A stretch of DNA of 36,327 bases from Hofstenia miamia (GCA_004352715.1 SCFE01000100.1:1438269-1474595), one strand, 5' to 3'. Numbered from the stretch's first letter, positions 21,961 through 33,429 are shown. The notes: a model not told the origin generated them from the letters alone. Numbers and translations: made by a program.

Positions 21961-24359
21961 TATTATTTAGCAAGTCATTCGAAGAACAACGCAAATCCTC
22001 TCTTTATACTACCCTGAGGTGCTTAGCTTGATGAACTTGATGCGTCATTGAAATAAAGAAATAGGTCCAATTAAGCGAAGGCCATATAATGTATTAATAA
22101 GGGTGAAATCTAAATTTTAAATAATAAGCTTTCCTATAAATATATATAATTTTATATTTTTCAATCGATTTAAACCAAAGAACCTCCATCTTTTAGGAAA
22201 AATTTTTTTACGCAATTTTCAAATCCGTGCACATAAAATATTTTATGTCAATTTGAAATTGTGCGAGTAACACAGACATTTTCTTACAATGTCCAATGGT
22301 TTTTTTATAACAATTTTAAATAACGATCATAATCCATTCACTAACACTGATTTCCAAACTGTGAAAAAACCACAGCGTGGAGAATTTTATCCAGTTTCAT
22401 TTGTTATCTACGCAAATATATGGGGAGAATTTGAATGTTTTCAAAAAATTGCATGTTTAATTGAGCATAGTTATTACATTCACATGCTCCAGACACAGGA
22501 CTAATCCTTATCACAAAAATTTCTTAATAGATTTGGAGAAAATCTGTATGCTTATGAATATAATAGGCAATTTGGGTTAGCAGGACGATCATTTTAAAAT
22601 TGATTGACTTAAAAGTGATGTGAATGTGGAGTAATTGACATTGATTTCTTCCAGTGGAGTACACCTGCATTTGAAAAATTTATAGAAAGCAAATCCATAT
22701 TTTTCCTTAAGCACATGTACCTTTACACTTTTTAAACAGGCATAAAAACCGTTATGTAAAAAGATTTAAAAAACCAAAAAACAAATTTTTCATAAAAGGT
22801 GACGGCAATTTGGACAAAGCTTCATTGTGAAAATTAGAGCTGTCCTACTTCTTTTGTTGATAATGTTATGTAAACGCCATCTAGTGGTTAGATGTATTAC
22901 ATAATGCATATTTATACAAATAATTTCTTTCTAAATGACGAAATAACTGTTATCCACCCTTGCGGTATATAAATTATTTAGATAGGGAGATATAATTTTC
23001 TTAATTAAGATACACCAGAAAAAATCATTTCTCTATATATTAAGTCTTTGCTTAAGTTATCCAGATTTATCAACGTTATTGATAATTCTTAGAAAATTTA
23101 TATTAATAAATTTGATTTCATTTTTGTTGGTATTCAATTTATGTTTTAACCCAGTAATTTGAAAATTGGAAACAAAATTTAAAAATTCCCACAGCAAGTC
23201 ACATGGATGTCTTCCTTGGCAAGCACTTGCATGTTTTTGCATTTTCCACTAGTTGTAGGCTTGGATAAAACACATTAATTGGAATTCCCACTCGAGATTG
23301 AAATCAAACTTCTCTCGCATAGACAAACTTTGATCCATTATTTGAAATTCAATCATCCACCTTCAAGAGCAGACATAATCACTTTATGCAGAGTACACAA
23401 AAATATGCTTATGAAGCATAATCCAAAAATATGAATCGTTAGCACAAAATTTTCAGCATTGACAAATCAAATTCTGCAAAGAACAAATTCATTGAAAAGT
23501 AGTGAATATATATCCTATTGCATATTTTTCAACCATGTGCTAGAAACGTTGCGAATAACAAATTTAAATGGAATATTTTTACTTTGCTCAGATTTAAAAT
23601 AATTTTTAGAATGAACATTAAAAAGTATAATAGCAAATCTAGTTTCCAAGTAATACTCAATTAGTGCTGAAATTTTGCAGAAATCAATCTTGTAAAATTG
23701 AATATTACAATATTAATAAATGATATGTCACAATAATTGTTTAATATTGTTTAGAATGCGTGTATCTTGTACTAATTCCAAAATAATATGCTTTCGACTT
23801 TGTATTTACGATTTTTCATTCTATTTTTATATCAAAATTCTTGTGGTAATATATAGTTTCCCTGCAATTTGGTAAATTCTTGCAAAAATACTGCGCTACG
23901 ATTTTATGTTCTCTCTGTTTGAGATAAACAAAATTTTTTTTTCAATTTCCACATTTGGAAATTGGATGTTTTGCAATTCTCTAAGTAATGGAAGTAATCC
24001 CGTGATCCTTTCAAGAGGGAATCACAGAGGATATTATGCTGTTTATGTTTAAGCATCTATTATCGTTTTCATATTTATAATTGGTTGTTCTTTAAAAATT
24101 CGAACATTTCTATTGAAGTTGTTAATAGTAAATAATTGAGTGCAAATTTTCTCAGAATTAGCCCAATTTAAATAACAATGTTTTTCTTATTATATTTAAG
24201 TGGGCATTCTATATGAGAAATTTTACATATTTATCAAAAAATTGTGAAATTTCTATTTCAGACTAAAATTCTTGTTGATAATATTGTTGTAATAATTCCA
24301 TCAAAGCATTATAGTTTTTCAACGATTACGGATGAACTTCTTAGAAATTGTATTTGTAT

Positions 24360-24650
24360 TTGTTGTATCAATCGGGTTTTAGGTTTATTTGATTGGAAAT
24401 TTAAGAATGCATGACAAAAACTTGCTTAAATCGGATTTCAAAGTGGTGTAGTATATTGTTTTACTGATTCTTTATTTTTTTGCAGGGGTTGATTTTAATT
24501 ATTGCTGATTTGAAAATTTTGTCCTTCATAACTCAGCTAATACTTGCTGTACCAACTTGCTTTAAGGATTATTAGATTGGAAATTTAGAAATACAATTAG
24601 AAATTTGTTTGAAGCCAATCCAATGTGGTATAGTACTTTGCTTTATATCT
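24360..24650. repeat. diverged direct repeat, 184-bp offset
   Basis: TTGTTGTATCAA at 24360 and TTGCTGTACCAA at 24544 start two stretches of about 105 bp. They share GATTGGAAATTTA and then (A/T)GTGGT(G/A)TAGTA, at perhaps 65-70% identity by eye. It may be a remnant of an old tandem repeat. No clear similarity to the 185-bp array at 4832-6229 was seen. Confidence 0.45.
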
Positions 24651-25141
24651 AAAATGTGCTGCTTTTCCATTAATGCTTGTTGCTTATAAATATTTCATAC
24701 AATAACATGACCAATAACGATCATTTTCGGATTCACCTGCATCTATTTAGTCTAAAAAAATTGAAAAATAAAAGCAATCACGAAAAAAACTGAAGTTTTG
24801 TTACAATGTGTTATTTAAGTGAATGACGTGTGAATTTCAGAGTTACAAACTTCTACAATTATTTAAAATTCAAAATTTTACTTCCTAAACTGGATTTTAT
24901 TGATTAACTAAACTAATAAGCATAAGCATTAACTAAGTAATACAATAAGCTATTTTTAGTAGCAGAAGACATGTCCATGCCCTTCACGCCAAGAATTAAC
25001 ATGCAGACTTAGAGAACCTCAGATTTATATACTACACTAAGGTTTATATCATTATTTTAGATATGATATTTCACAAATAATACTTATGATAATTTGCATA
25101 TCAAACTGTATTACAACATCGATTCTGTAATTAGCCAGGAT

Positions 25142-25217
25142 AAACCAAGGATAACCTGACAAAAAAACTAGTTCCAACATAAATCAAGTATAACCTCACA
25201 AAAAACTAACTCCAACT
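25142..25217. repeat. tandem duplication of about 38 bp
   Basis: AAACCAAGGATAACCTGAC... at 25142-25180 is followed directly by AAATCAAGTATAACCTCAC... at 25181-25217. Both run on through ACAAAAAACTA and TCCAAC. Confidence 0.8.
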
Positions 25218-25369
25218 AAAAAAAAGAAGAAAAAATTTAGACGAGCAAACTAAAACGCTAAAATAATTTCAGCCCCTAAATATTGAGAAAGCCAGCAACT
25301 ATTTTCAATTGCAAGCATTGTAAGTTTTACCTGGGGCTTCTATAGCATTTTGAGCTACTGAGACCTGTA

Positions 25370-25570
25370 AGTCAGGGCAAGTATTAAAAAAGACAACTCA
25401 CATAAGCAGATAATTATACGAATGTGGCAATCTATGTCATCAGTTTGCATGTTGCTGGGAGACAGCTTTCTGAATATGGATTGCGTCCAATAGCGCTTGG
25501 CGTTTAATAGCACCTCTTGAAAAAATTCAGATCCGCTGAAAGAGTAAATTTACCCAAAATCTTTGTTGTA
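25370..25570 (+). pseudogene. possible Tc1-type transposase N-terminal fragment
   Basis: A plus frame reads VAGRQLSEYGLRPIAL, then after stops and a shift APLEKIQIR. This resembles the end of the Tc1 DNA-binding region (TVRRRLxEAGLRxRRP..., then PLLTPxHRxxRLxFA). Upstream KRQLT...NYTNVAIYV would be the preceding helix. The match is short and degraded. It is separate from the Tc1 C-terminus at 20680-21010. Confidence 0.42.
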
Positions 25571-26747
25571 GAGATAAGGCGCCCAAAGAAAATAGGGCAG
25601 TTAAGGTTACTAATGAAATCGTAGAACATATCTCCTTAAATTCTTTATATCATGCTCCAGTTTTGCTGAAATCCATTCACCATTTTTAAGAATGCCGACT
25701 TCAGAAAGATGGTACTGTCGTCCAGTACTGTTTATTAGAGTACTGAGGAACGGGTCACGTTACTGAACCGAAAAAAAAACAAAAAACGGGTATAGTGACA
25801 AGTACCTTTTGTTTCCGCAGATCACCATTGTCGATATCTATATTATCACACCCCTTCAGCCGTATGTTCAAAATACATTAATGCGGTTAAACCATATCCG
25901 TTCATAATACTGCAAATTAAATTTTCATTATCTAGTAAATTGTTTATAATGAAAAACTTAATTCGTTTTACTTTACAGCTCAAGGATATATACAAATATC
26001 ATATTATATGAACAACTCATATTTGGAATCAGTTTTATCCCATCGATGGTGTGAAGTCTTAATTTTAAATACTTTTTTGTTTTTAATAAATTTATAATTT
26101 CCCTCTTGCATTCTGGCAAATGCTTAAATAAATAAAGCATCCTTTCATCAATAAAAGTTGTTTATAGTTTACTGGTTAAGAATGCATCATTGCAGTTTGC
26201 TCAGTTTCTACTACGTACCTGAAATGCAACAACTAGGTAATGGTATAAGTACTGTTGTGAGATTTTTCTTCCTTGGGCTAAGATATCTTCAATTATGTAG
26301 ATATTGAGTAGCTAAAATAATTTGAGAGCTTATATATCCTATTTACAAGATACAATCAGAATACAAAATCATGAAATTAGAGATAGGGCTTAGGATATTG
26401 TCCTATTAATTTCTATCAGAAAATTTGCAATCTATATTTGGATTGAGAAGAGAAAAATGAATCTAGGTTTAATGCAAAATTTATTATGAATTTAAAATTA
26501 ACAAAATTTTATAATAAAAAATTTACCGGTAAGGTTGAGAAAAATCTCTTCTTAAAATGTGGATTAATCATTTAATCTGCTTTATAGTACTCTTTTATAA
26601 CTGCTTCATATTCTGCAGAATGAATTTTCCTCCAAATATCTTCTTAAGTATTCAATTTCATAATCCTCTTATTTCAGCTAGGTTTTACAAAATATTTAGC
26701 TTAGTAGATATATATATATATATGTATACATGCATGTACATATTGTA
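25571..26747. other. AT-rich stretch with no recognised gene
   Basis: The part next to the Tc1-like fragment (to about 25790) is less AT-rich and may be more of the same relic. A short (TA)n run lies at 26709-26723. The plus frame 26557-26775 has no motif and crosses the microsatellite. Confidence 0.4.
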
Positions 26748-26968
26748 TTCGAATCTTAATCCAGCATTTCTTTAAAAAAGAGCAGCACTTAAAAAATCCT
26801 GTAAATTTTTGAAAGAACTATATTCCATATTTCTTAATTTTTCAAATTTTATTCTTGGAAAATATAATAAAAACAACATTCGAAAATAGACAAATATGGT
26901 TTATTCAAAAATTTACAGGATTTTTATATGCTGCTCCTTTATACAGAAAGGCAAGATTAAGATTCAAG
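26748..26968. mobile_element. palindromic fold-back element between TA dinucleotides
   Basis: The left arm (26748-about 26830) and right arm (about 26885-26968) are inverse complements over roughly 80 bp. Matching blocks are GAATCTTAATC with GATTAAGATTC, AGAGCAGCA with TGCTGCTCC, and ATCCTGTAAATTTTTGAA with TTCAAAAATTTACAGGAT. Weaker pairing continues toward the centre near 26858. TA dinucleotides flank both ends (26746-26747 and 26969-26970), as expected for a Tc1/mariner target duplication, though TA is common here. No coding capacity. It could fold as one long hairpin. Confidence 0.75.
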
Positions 26969-26970
26969 TA

Positions 26971-28113
26971 GCCTTACTTTTATAAAAAAAGGCAAAGTTT
27001 CGCTGGAATGCAAATAGAATTTGATGCTAGAAGTGTATTTATTACCGTGGACATTTCCTCCAGTTATCAGTCTGATTAGGTCAGTTATAGGACATTACGC
27101 CTTTACGTTTGCAAAGTATTTATATATATTTGTGCTTTTTAAACATGTTTATATATTGGTCATGAAACTAGTCTCTACACAGATTACTCGTCTGAAATGT
27201 TTCCCAAACTTTTGTAGTAAAATGAGTATTTTAAATATTAATGTCTAAAAATGTAAACTTTTGAATTTGAATCTCATGCATTTTAACAATTAAATGTTGT
27301 AAGAAAAATATTTACTTCATCTTGCTTCTTAATTACCGTCGAGATATCATCAAAAAACTTTTGTAAATAGAAAATAATGCTTAGAAAAATGTGCATCAAT
27401 GTATTTATGTATTGTGGAAATTCTTGTGGGGTTTATGGTGCAAAAATTTTTGTAATTTAAAAATTATCAATTCAGAAAAATTCACAGAATATCTCTTTAG
27501 TAATGATAGTTATTAACTTGTAAAATTTTATTATATTTTATGTTTATTAATACATATTTAATTATGGCAAAGGCGTCAGTGTCGACAAAAGTCTTGTAGT
27601 TTAAATTTGCAAAAAAAATTGTTTCTGTAATGTGGCTTAGGACTTGTGATGTGGATTTGTAGATATTTCTTATGATTTGATGTCAGTTATTGGTCCCAAA
27701 ATGTACACCTTGCCTCATATCATCCTTGCCAATTACACTAAATCGCTGAAGCAATCATAGTATAACTACAATAGTAATTAAACAGCTGTATCATTGCAAA
27801 ACAATATTTTATTTCCTTCTTTTTCTCTCCTTTATTACTGATGAAGATGTGAAAATGTAGCGATATATGTTTATTTTTGTGTGGATTATGTTAAGCCTTG
27901 AAAAATTATCATTTAACTATATACTTACGCTCAGTGCTATGTTGAAAAGCTTTCAAAAAAATTTGCTATTATGGAAAAATATGAATTTTAAGAAAACGTC
28001 ACAAATAAAAATGTCCACGAAATTTACATCATAAGAAAGTGAATCTAGAGAAAATTCAATTCAGTGCTATATCGTTAATCCTAGTGAAGTAAATTCGTCA
28101 AGAATAGCGTTCA

Positions 28114-28116
<3 letters not shown>
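26971..28116. other. AT-rich stretch with no recognised gene
   Basis: The plus frame 27021-27248 has no motif. A hammerhead-like core string at 27838-27854 is listed separately. Nothing else recognised. Confidence 0.4.
27825..27895 (+). ncRNA. degenerate hammerhead-ribozyme-like core
   Basis: CTGATGA (27838-27844), six bases, then GAAA (27851-27854), followed by ATGTAGCGATATATG. CUGAUGA...GAAA is the conserved hammerhead core, and such ribozymes are known in Penelope-like element pLTRs. The six bases between the core strings (AGATGT) cannot form a proper stem II, so activity is unlikely. The proposed link is its position about 340 bp upstream, on the same strand, of a Penelope-like RT remnant. 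Confidence 0.3.

Positions 28117-28148
<32 letters not shown>
28117..28148. repeat. (AT)n microsatellite
   Basis: Sixteen AT dinucleotides immediately before the Penelope-like remnant. Confidence 0.95.
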
Positions 28149-28150
<2 letters not shown>

Positions 28151-28174
28151 GTAAATGAAAGAGTATTGAAGGTA

Positions 28175-28460
28175 TGGTCATGGACCAATAGGTGGTTTTG
28201 ATGTTACTGAATATTTATTTTATTAAAGATGTATAGATGATATATTTGAAATATTTGATAATGAAGAAAGTGCGTTAAAATTTAAAAATAAAATAAACAG
28301 TATATAGAATAACAATTTATTATGAAATTAGAAAAAAATAAGAAACTAATATTCCATTTTTATCTTATTGTGATGGAAAATATAAATCTAACACTATCAA
28401 ATGTTTTTGCAATAGAATAATGAGATTATCATCATTCTCTAATTGATTTTTAAAAGTCTA
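28175..28460 (+). pseudogene. Penelope-like reverse transcriptase remnant
   Basis: One frame reads RCIDDIFEIFDNEESALKFK, then NKINS, with the catalytic IDD at 28233-28241. This matches the (R/K)YVDD-IF...F.NEE.ALKFLNYLNS block of Penelope-like RTs. A second frame then gives KLEKNKKLIFHFYLIV, the counterpart of EEEKNxKLPFLDVLI, after one frame change and stops. A HGPIGG string just upstream recalls the family's SPLGP block. The GIY-YIG endonuclease is not seen. A short, dead fragment; a related RT family with the same block order cannot be excluded. Confidence 0.7.
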
Positions 28461-28501
28461 TTACGCAATATTTAATGAAAATGGATCTCCTTACTATTAC
28501 C

Positions 28502-28560
28502 CAGTGACGACGCAAACGGGGACTGGGGTGGCAGTTGCGCCCCTCCTATAGTATTGTATT
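28502..28560. repeat. possible hAT-type MITE end
   Basis: CAGTGACGACGCAAACGGGG followed by G-rich and then C-rich sequence resembles CAGTGGCGxxGC hAT MITE ends. No right end or repeated flanking octamer was found, so it is probably a truncated copy. Confidence 0.4.
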
Positions 28561-29019
28561 TTCAGAAAAACTTCCCTACATTTTAAAATTTCTACAGTAA
28601 AAGTACTCTTAATTAGTTAGTATGTAAGGAAATAAATGTACGTTGTCCCTTTCCGTTCTGCTTTACCGCATTTCTACCATCAATATAAATATCTATACAC
28701 TACAATAACGTTTCCCATTCGATTGAAATCCTGTCTATGCGATTGTGGATTTGAATTGCACATCTTCGACTGCTCCTAACCTTAAACTGCTGTCCATTAA
28801 GAAATGATGAACTGTTTTATCACATTTTTGCAAAGCTATTATTAAATTTTAATATTGCGAATATATATATATATATATTATATACACGTACATTATAAAG
28901 TCATTATGAATTTTATTTGTCACTCTATTTTTTTGGAATTATAATATATATTTATAGTAACATAATTTCATTGGGTAATCAAAAGGATTGATATCTATCT
29001 ATTTTTCATTCATGTTATG
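28561..29019. other. AT-rich stretch with an (AT)n run
   Basis: An (AT)n microsatellite lies at 28859-28884. No gene recognised before the mariner relic. Confidence 0.45.
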
Positions 29020-30055
29020 ATTATTTTGAAACGACTGATCAGCATTCTTTGGAAGAGAAAATTTATTTGGTTCGTTGCTTCTATAACAACAGCAATTCGG
29101 CAAATGCAGCGGAAAAAGAGCATCTGCACAGAACATTACGGAACCTAATTCAAGAAGAATTCGGATCCGTCGAAGACAGACCGCGATGCAGGGTTTCAAA
29201 CCAGGACATCGATCTTGTGGGAATAATAACTCAACAGCTTCAATCAGAACATCCCTTGGGAATTGCATCATGTTCCAACGTTTCCAAGCAACAGCAATGC
29301 CAATCTCAACAGTGAGGAAAATTCTGCACGAAAACCTTAATTGGAGACCATATCGTCTTCAAACAACACAGCTGTTAAAAGAAAAGATTTATGAATCTCG
29401 ATAACTTATGCCAATACTATGTTCCAAGAAATGTAAAAAAAATTCAACTTTTTTTGCAATCTGTTCTGTATTCAGATGAAGCTAATTTCTCGATTGCTGG
29501 GTTAGTCTATGCACATCAAGTGTATAATATGGTCGGAAGATAATCCCCATGCAACACCAGAAGCAACTGCGTGAAGAGTCTTTTACTGTATGGGTTAGTT
29601 TCGCATCCGATTTTGTGTTTTTCTTTGAAGGCACCGTAAACAAGAACTCATATCTGAGAATGTTACAGGAACATGTGATTCCACTGTTGAAACGGAGACG
29701 AAAGCTTTCTAAAATGGTATTCCTACAAGGCGGGGCTCATTCACACGTGACTATAGTGGTTAAGGAGTTTCTTAAAAATACCTTCATCGAAAAAACGTAT
29801 TATTAGTAGTAATTTTTCGTTTTTGAGGACTTGACGATCGTCGGATTTAGCACCGAATAACTGTGGGCTGTGGGGTGTGGTAAAGGGTAGGGTGTATCTG
29901 CAGAAATCATAGACCACTGATGCAATGAAAACACTCGTCAAACAAACAATAATAGAAATAATATCAGATCAGCTAAAGAAAACAGTGGGAAAATTAGTGA
30001 TTCGACTTCATACATTAGTACATAACCATATTTGAAACGTTGAACATTTTATGCA
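29020..30055 (+). pseudogene. mariner-type (IS630/Tc1/mariner) transposase pseudogene
   Basis: The N-terminal helix-turn-helix part reads LEEKIYLVRCFYNN, a diagnostic GSVEDRPR linker near 29163, and SNQDIDLV (29049-29315). A second frame gives the continuation WRPYRLQTTQLLKE. The catalytic domain starts with YSDEANF (first Asp at 29475-29477) and continues VWVSF...FFEGTVNKNSYLRMLQEH (29549-29806). The QDGA block reads LQGGAHSH, so the second catalytic Asp is Gly (GGC, 29729-29731). The later SDLAPNN block (29841-29861) has Asn where the third catalytic Asp is expected. The C-terminus VKQTIIEIISDQLKK...IRLHTLVHN reaches about 30030. Stops and frameshifts are frequent. Terminal inverted repeats were not identified. 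Confidence 0.85.
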
Positions 30056-30912
30056 GTAGTTTAGAAATCCCAAATGATCTTTTTCCTATTCATTTGTTTA
30101 TTAGCAATAAATATCTTCTTATTAATATATTGTCTTTGTTTTATATTCATAGTAACTTTAAAATGTACCAATATATACATATAACTTTAAGTAAAAAATA
30201 CTTATACTGTAGTATTGATGAATATAAGAAAATAAATATATTGTTGGTTAATTTTGTTTTCAGAAGACAAAGTATTAATGTAAATGGCCTTTCAAACATT
30301 GATTGTATCATTTTATAAATTTTAAGTTTGAACTTCCCGGTAATAAGAGTCAAATTTTAAGAAATATATCGAAATTAAGTTTTGGCCATAAATGTATGGA
30401 TAACAGATTTTAACCAAAAATATCATATTTGTTAAAAAAAGTGTTTTGTACGCTAAAGTCAGCAAGTTTTGCCTAGCAACAGAGTACCCTTTGTTTTTTC
30501 CTCATTTGTCCTCAAGTAGATCTTATAAAACAGCTTAATTGAATTGCTTAACATAGAGACATTTTTTGGCTACTAGAAAACAAACTCAAAAGTTTTGTGG
30601 TACTTGATATCTTTTTATAAAAATGTAATTGTCTCAAATTTAGCTCTTTCGAATTTTGAAAATTTAAAAATCAATTAATATCAATATTTTTACAAGGTAT
30701 ACTCCGAGATATATTGCCTAGGGCGTGAACTACGATATAAGCAAAACGATTTTATTCCTAAAATTACAGTGAAATTCAAGGTCATCAGAAATGGAAAATT
30801 TTTTTTGAAAAAACAACTTTTAAAAATATATACCCAAACATTATTTTTCTTAGATCCTAGTTCACGAACTAGAGGAAGGCTTATGAATTCATGTGCAAAA
30901 AGGATTTTGGAG

Positions 30913-30915
<3 letters not shown>
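30056..30915. other. AT-rich stretch with no recognised gene
   Basis: A 92-codon plus frame (30040-30318) begins inside the mariner C-terminal relic in another frame and has no family motif. It is probably chance. Confidence 0.4.
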
Positions 30916-30948
<33 letters not shown>

Positions 30949-31015
30949 NNNNNNNNNNNNNNNNNNNNNNNNNNNNNNNNNNNNNNNNNNNNNNNNNNNN
31001 NNNATATATATATAT
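30916..31015. repeat. (AT)n tract containing an assembly gap
   Basis: AT dinucleotides on both sides of 55 N (30949-31003). Confidence 0.95.
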
Positions 31016-32427
31016 TTGTTGAAAATTGTCATTTCTGAGAAATGTTTACCTATTATTTGGTTAAAATAGGTGAAGGTCATGTTATGATGTATCAAAAATT
31101 TTTCTTAGACTAAGACTTATCTAAACATCACATAAGAAAACTTTTATAAGTAATAGTTTAAAAATGGCTTGATTATGTAGTCCCAACTTAAGTAGTTTAC
31201 CTATTGAATGGAAGCATTGCAAAGAGTTGTCTTCTTAGAAGAAACATTATCATTAGAAATAATATAATTTTACATAACAGTTTGCACTTGTTTTCCGAAT
31301 TCATTATTAAGTCAAGAACACGAAATATTTGATGACCAATATTGGAATAAGCACTACCGGCTATATTGGGAAGTTTTATTAAATTGGCATCCACTATCAT
31401 ATACCGTGAATTTTGAATTGGCTATTGAACGAATCCATCGATACTGTATTTACTAAATTTAACTATTTGATTTACTCTTATAAAATGCATGAAACCGTAT
31501 CCATGGATGCTTACCTATAGAAAATTTAATTCATATCCAATATCCAAGTTGATGTATTCTCTAGACAACTTATATAAGTAAATGTGATTTTCATAGTCTT
31601 AGGAACTTTTATAGAACAAGTCCATCAAAAAAAATCTTCCTATGGAATATGTGCCCTACAGCTAAAGCAATATATTATACGTAAGGTTTAATGCTCAGCA
31701 TATTAAGAAGACTGTAAATAGTTGTAGATGCTTGCAAAACTAGTTTCCTAATAGTACTCATCCGTACTCCTAATATGACTTCACAATAAGGGGCTTAAAA
31801 ATCAAGCAGATCAGGCTTAGGGTGACCCTACATTCACACTGAAATGATAACCTTAGCAGTGATCATTTTGATTATAAACACACTAAACAAATATTATACA
31901 AAAAAATTAAAATAACATTGAAAAATAAAGAGAAACATCAAATATTCTCCAAAATTATAATATGAATGTTATGAAATAGTTAGTTTTGGAAATCTGTATT
32001 ACATACATAACAGTCAACTACTAACATCAATTAACAAAAATACACTGTAAACATATTTTGCCCTTTGCATTGACAGTATATATGTAAGTATTAGCCACTA
32101 TTTGACGATAAAGATGAACAGAATCAAATGCAAAAAAAATTAATCCAATTTAATTATTGGCACTGAAATAGATTTTAATACAAACACTATTTAGAAATTC
32201 TGAGTTTTTGTCACATGAAATACTTGGAAAAAAAATATTTTATGCATTTTTCATGATCAATGTAAATTTTACAATCCTAGACACCGTGCAAAGCTTTATA
32301 ATCTCTAAATTTAGTTAAAATATGTGCAAAATCCTTAAACAAGCACTTCAAAGTTAAATATGCCAATTCCGATTCTATACCTTTCTTTTGAAAAAATCAT
32401 TTTTTAAATAATACCCTAAAAATTATA
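31016..32427. other. AT-rich stretch with no recognised gene
   Basis: A patch around 31740-31860 is less AT-rich, but no translation on either strand gives a convincing family. No repeats found. Confidence 0.4.
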
Positions 32428-32937
32428 TTAACCCTATTTCCACTAGCGTTACCTCAAAGTAACATACCACTTTGTCCAGATTTTGGAACAATTTATACAA
32501 CACTGTTAAGAAATTTTGAAAGCCTTTAATATGGACACATCTGAGGGCTTATGAGCACGCATGTAATATTTTTTGGTGTTAGAGCTAGTCCTGTGCCTGA
32601 AGTTTATAAAAATATTAATTTTTTCTCAATTTTTGTAAGAATATTCAAATTCTTACCATACCAATGGCAGCAACAACCAATCTAAAATAATTTTATTTCT
32701 AAAGAAGCACAACTTGAGCACCGTTCAAGCGCGCTGTAAGCGGATGGGAAACTCGGACTTCGCGCAAAGATAAGTCTGGGCAAGTCATGAATTAATGTCT
32801 AAAAGAGAAGGCAATTTTCTATCTTGTGGTGTTTTCAGATCTCAAATATCTTTTTTAATTTGTAAGTTACAAGCCTTTGAAAATTCTTAAAGGAAACCAT
32901 CACAGATTGGGAAAATTCCCAGTGAAATTAGGGCTAA
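32428..32937 (+). mobile_element. piggyBac-like MITE, copy 2 (longest)
   Basis: The left end is TTAA-CCCTATTTCCACTAG at 32428. The right end is CCAGTGAAATTAGGG followed by CTAA, a one-base-eroded TTAA, at 32934-32937. The left terminus is identical over 15 bp to that of copy 3. Internal blocks GAAAGCCTTT, ATGGACACATCT, TGTGCCTGAAGT and CATCACAGATT are shared with copy 1. At 510 bp it is longer than copy 3 (334 bp), with an extra GC-richer interior (about 32720-32790), so copy 3 is probably an internal-deletion form. Confidence 0.82.
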
Positions 32938-33429
32938 GCAGTTAGCTTCATTTCTGTGAAGTGAGCCTTGAAATTATTTTAGTTTAATAAAAAAGTAGTA
33001 ACATTAGGAATAAATGTACAAAAATATTTAAGCAAATTCTAAATGTAATAACCCATTAAGGATGCCTAAATAAAAGTAGCATTCACCGCCATGCAAATGT
33101 CAAGCATCTTAAGCAAGCGCTTTGAATGAGCCGCTGTGACTTTAAAACTCTTTGCGTGACTTTTAAGCATAAGTAAATTGCTAATAATAAACACAGTGAT
33201 TAAAATCATTGCAGAAACTTGAATTCAGATTTCGAAAATAGCGGTAAGCAGTCGTATCATATTTCAACAGCATAAAATATTCAAAGGAAACTTCCAGAGT
33301 ACTAATAGCTGGCTCTGGACAAAATCTTTTCTTCGATGGAAGGAATTGTGCAGACTCTAAATGAAATTCGGAATGATATAGGGTTGCAAATTTTACCATT
33401 CGATAAGCAAATGATTATTTAATTTTATT
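32938..33429. other. flank of a hAT relic, no recognised gene
   Basis: Plus-strand frames near 33280-33360 could be upstream parts of the hAT transposase relic, but no motif is clear. The minus frame 33181-33399 has no recognised domain. Confidence 0.35.

Larger units (their letters stand above)
21961..25369. other. long AT-rich stretch, no recognised gene
   Basis: Frames at 22289-22504 (+) and 23057-23242 (-) have no recognised motif. A CTCF-like string GCCATCTAGTGG lies at 22876-22887. Diverged direct repeats 184 bp apart occur at about 24360-24470 and 24544-24650. A roughly 38-bp tandem duplication occupies 25142-25217. Nothing else is supported. Confidence 0.45.

Noticed and set aside
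28999-29271. 90-codon minus-strand frame
   Set aside because: Shadow of the plus-strand mariner N-terminal domain, which has clear family motifs.
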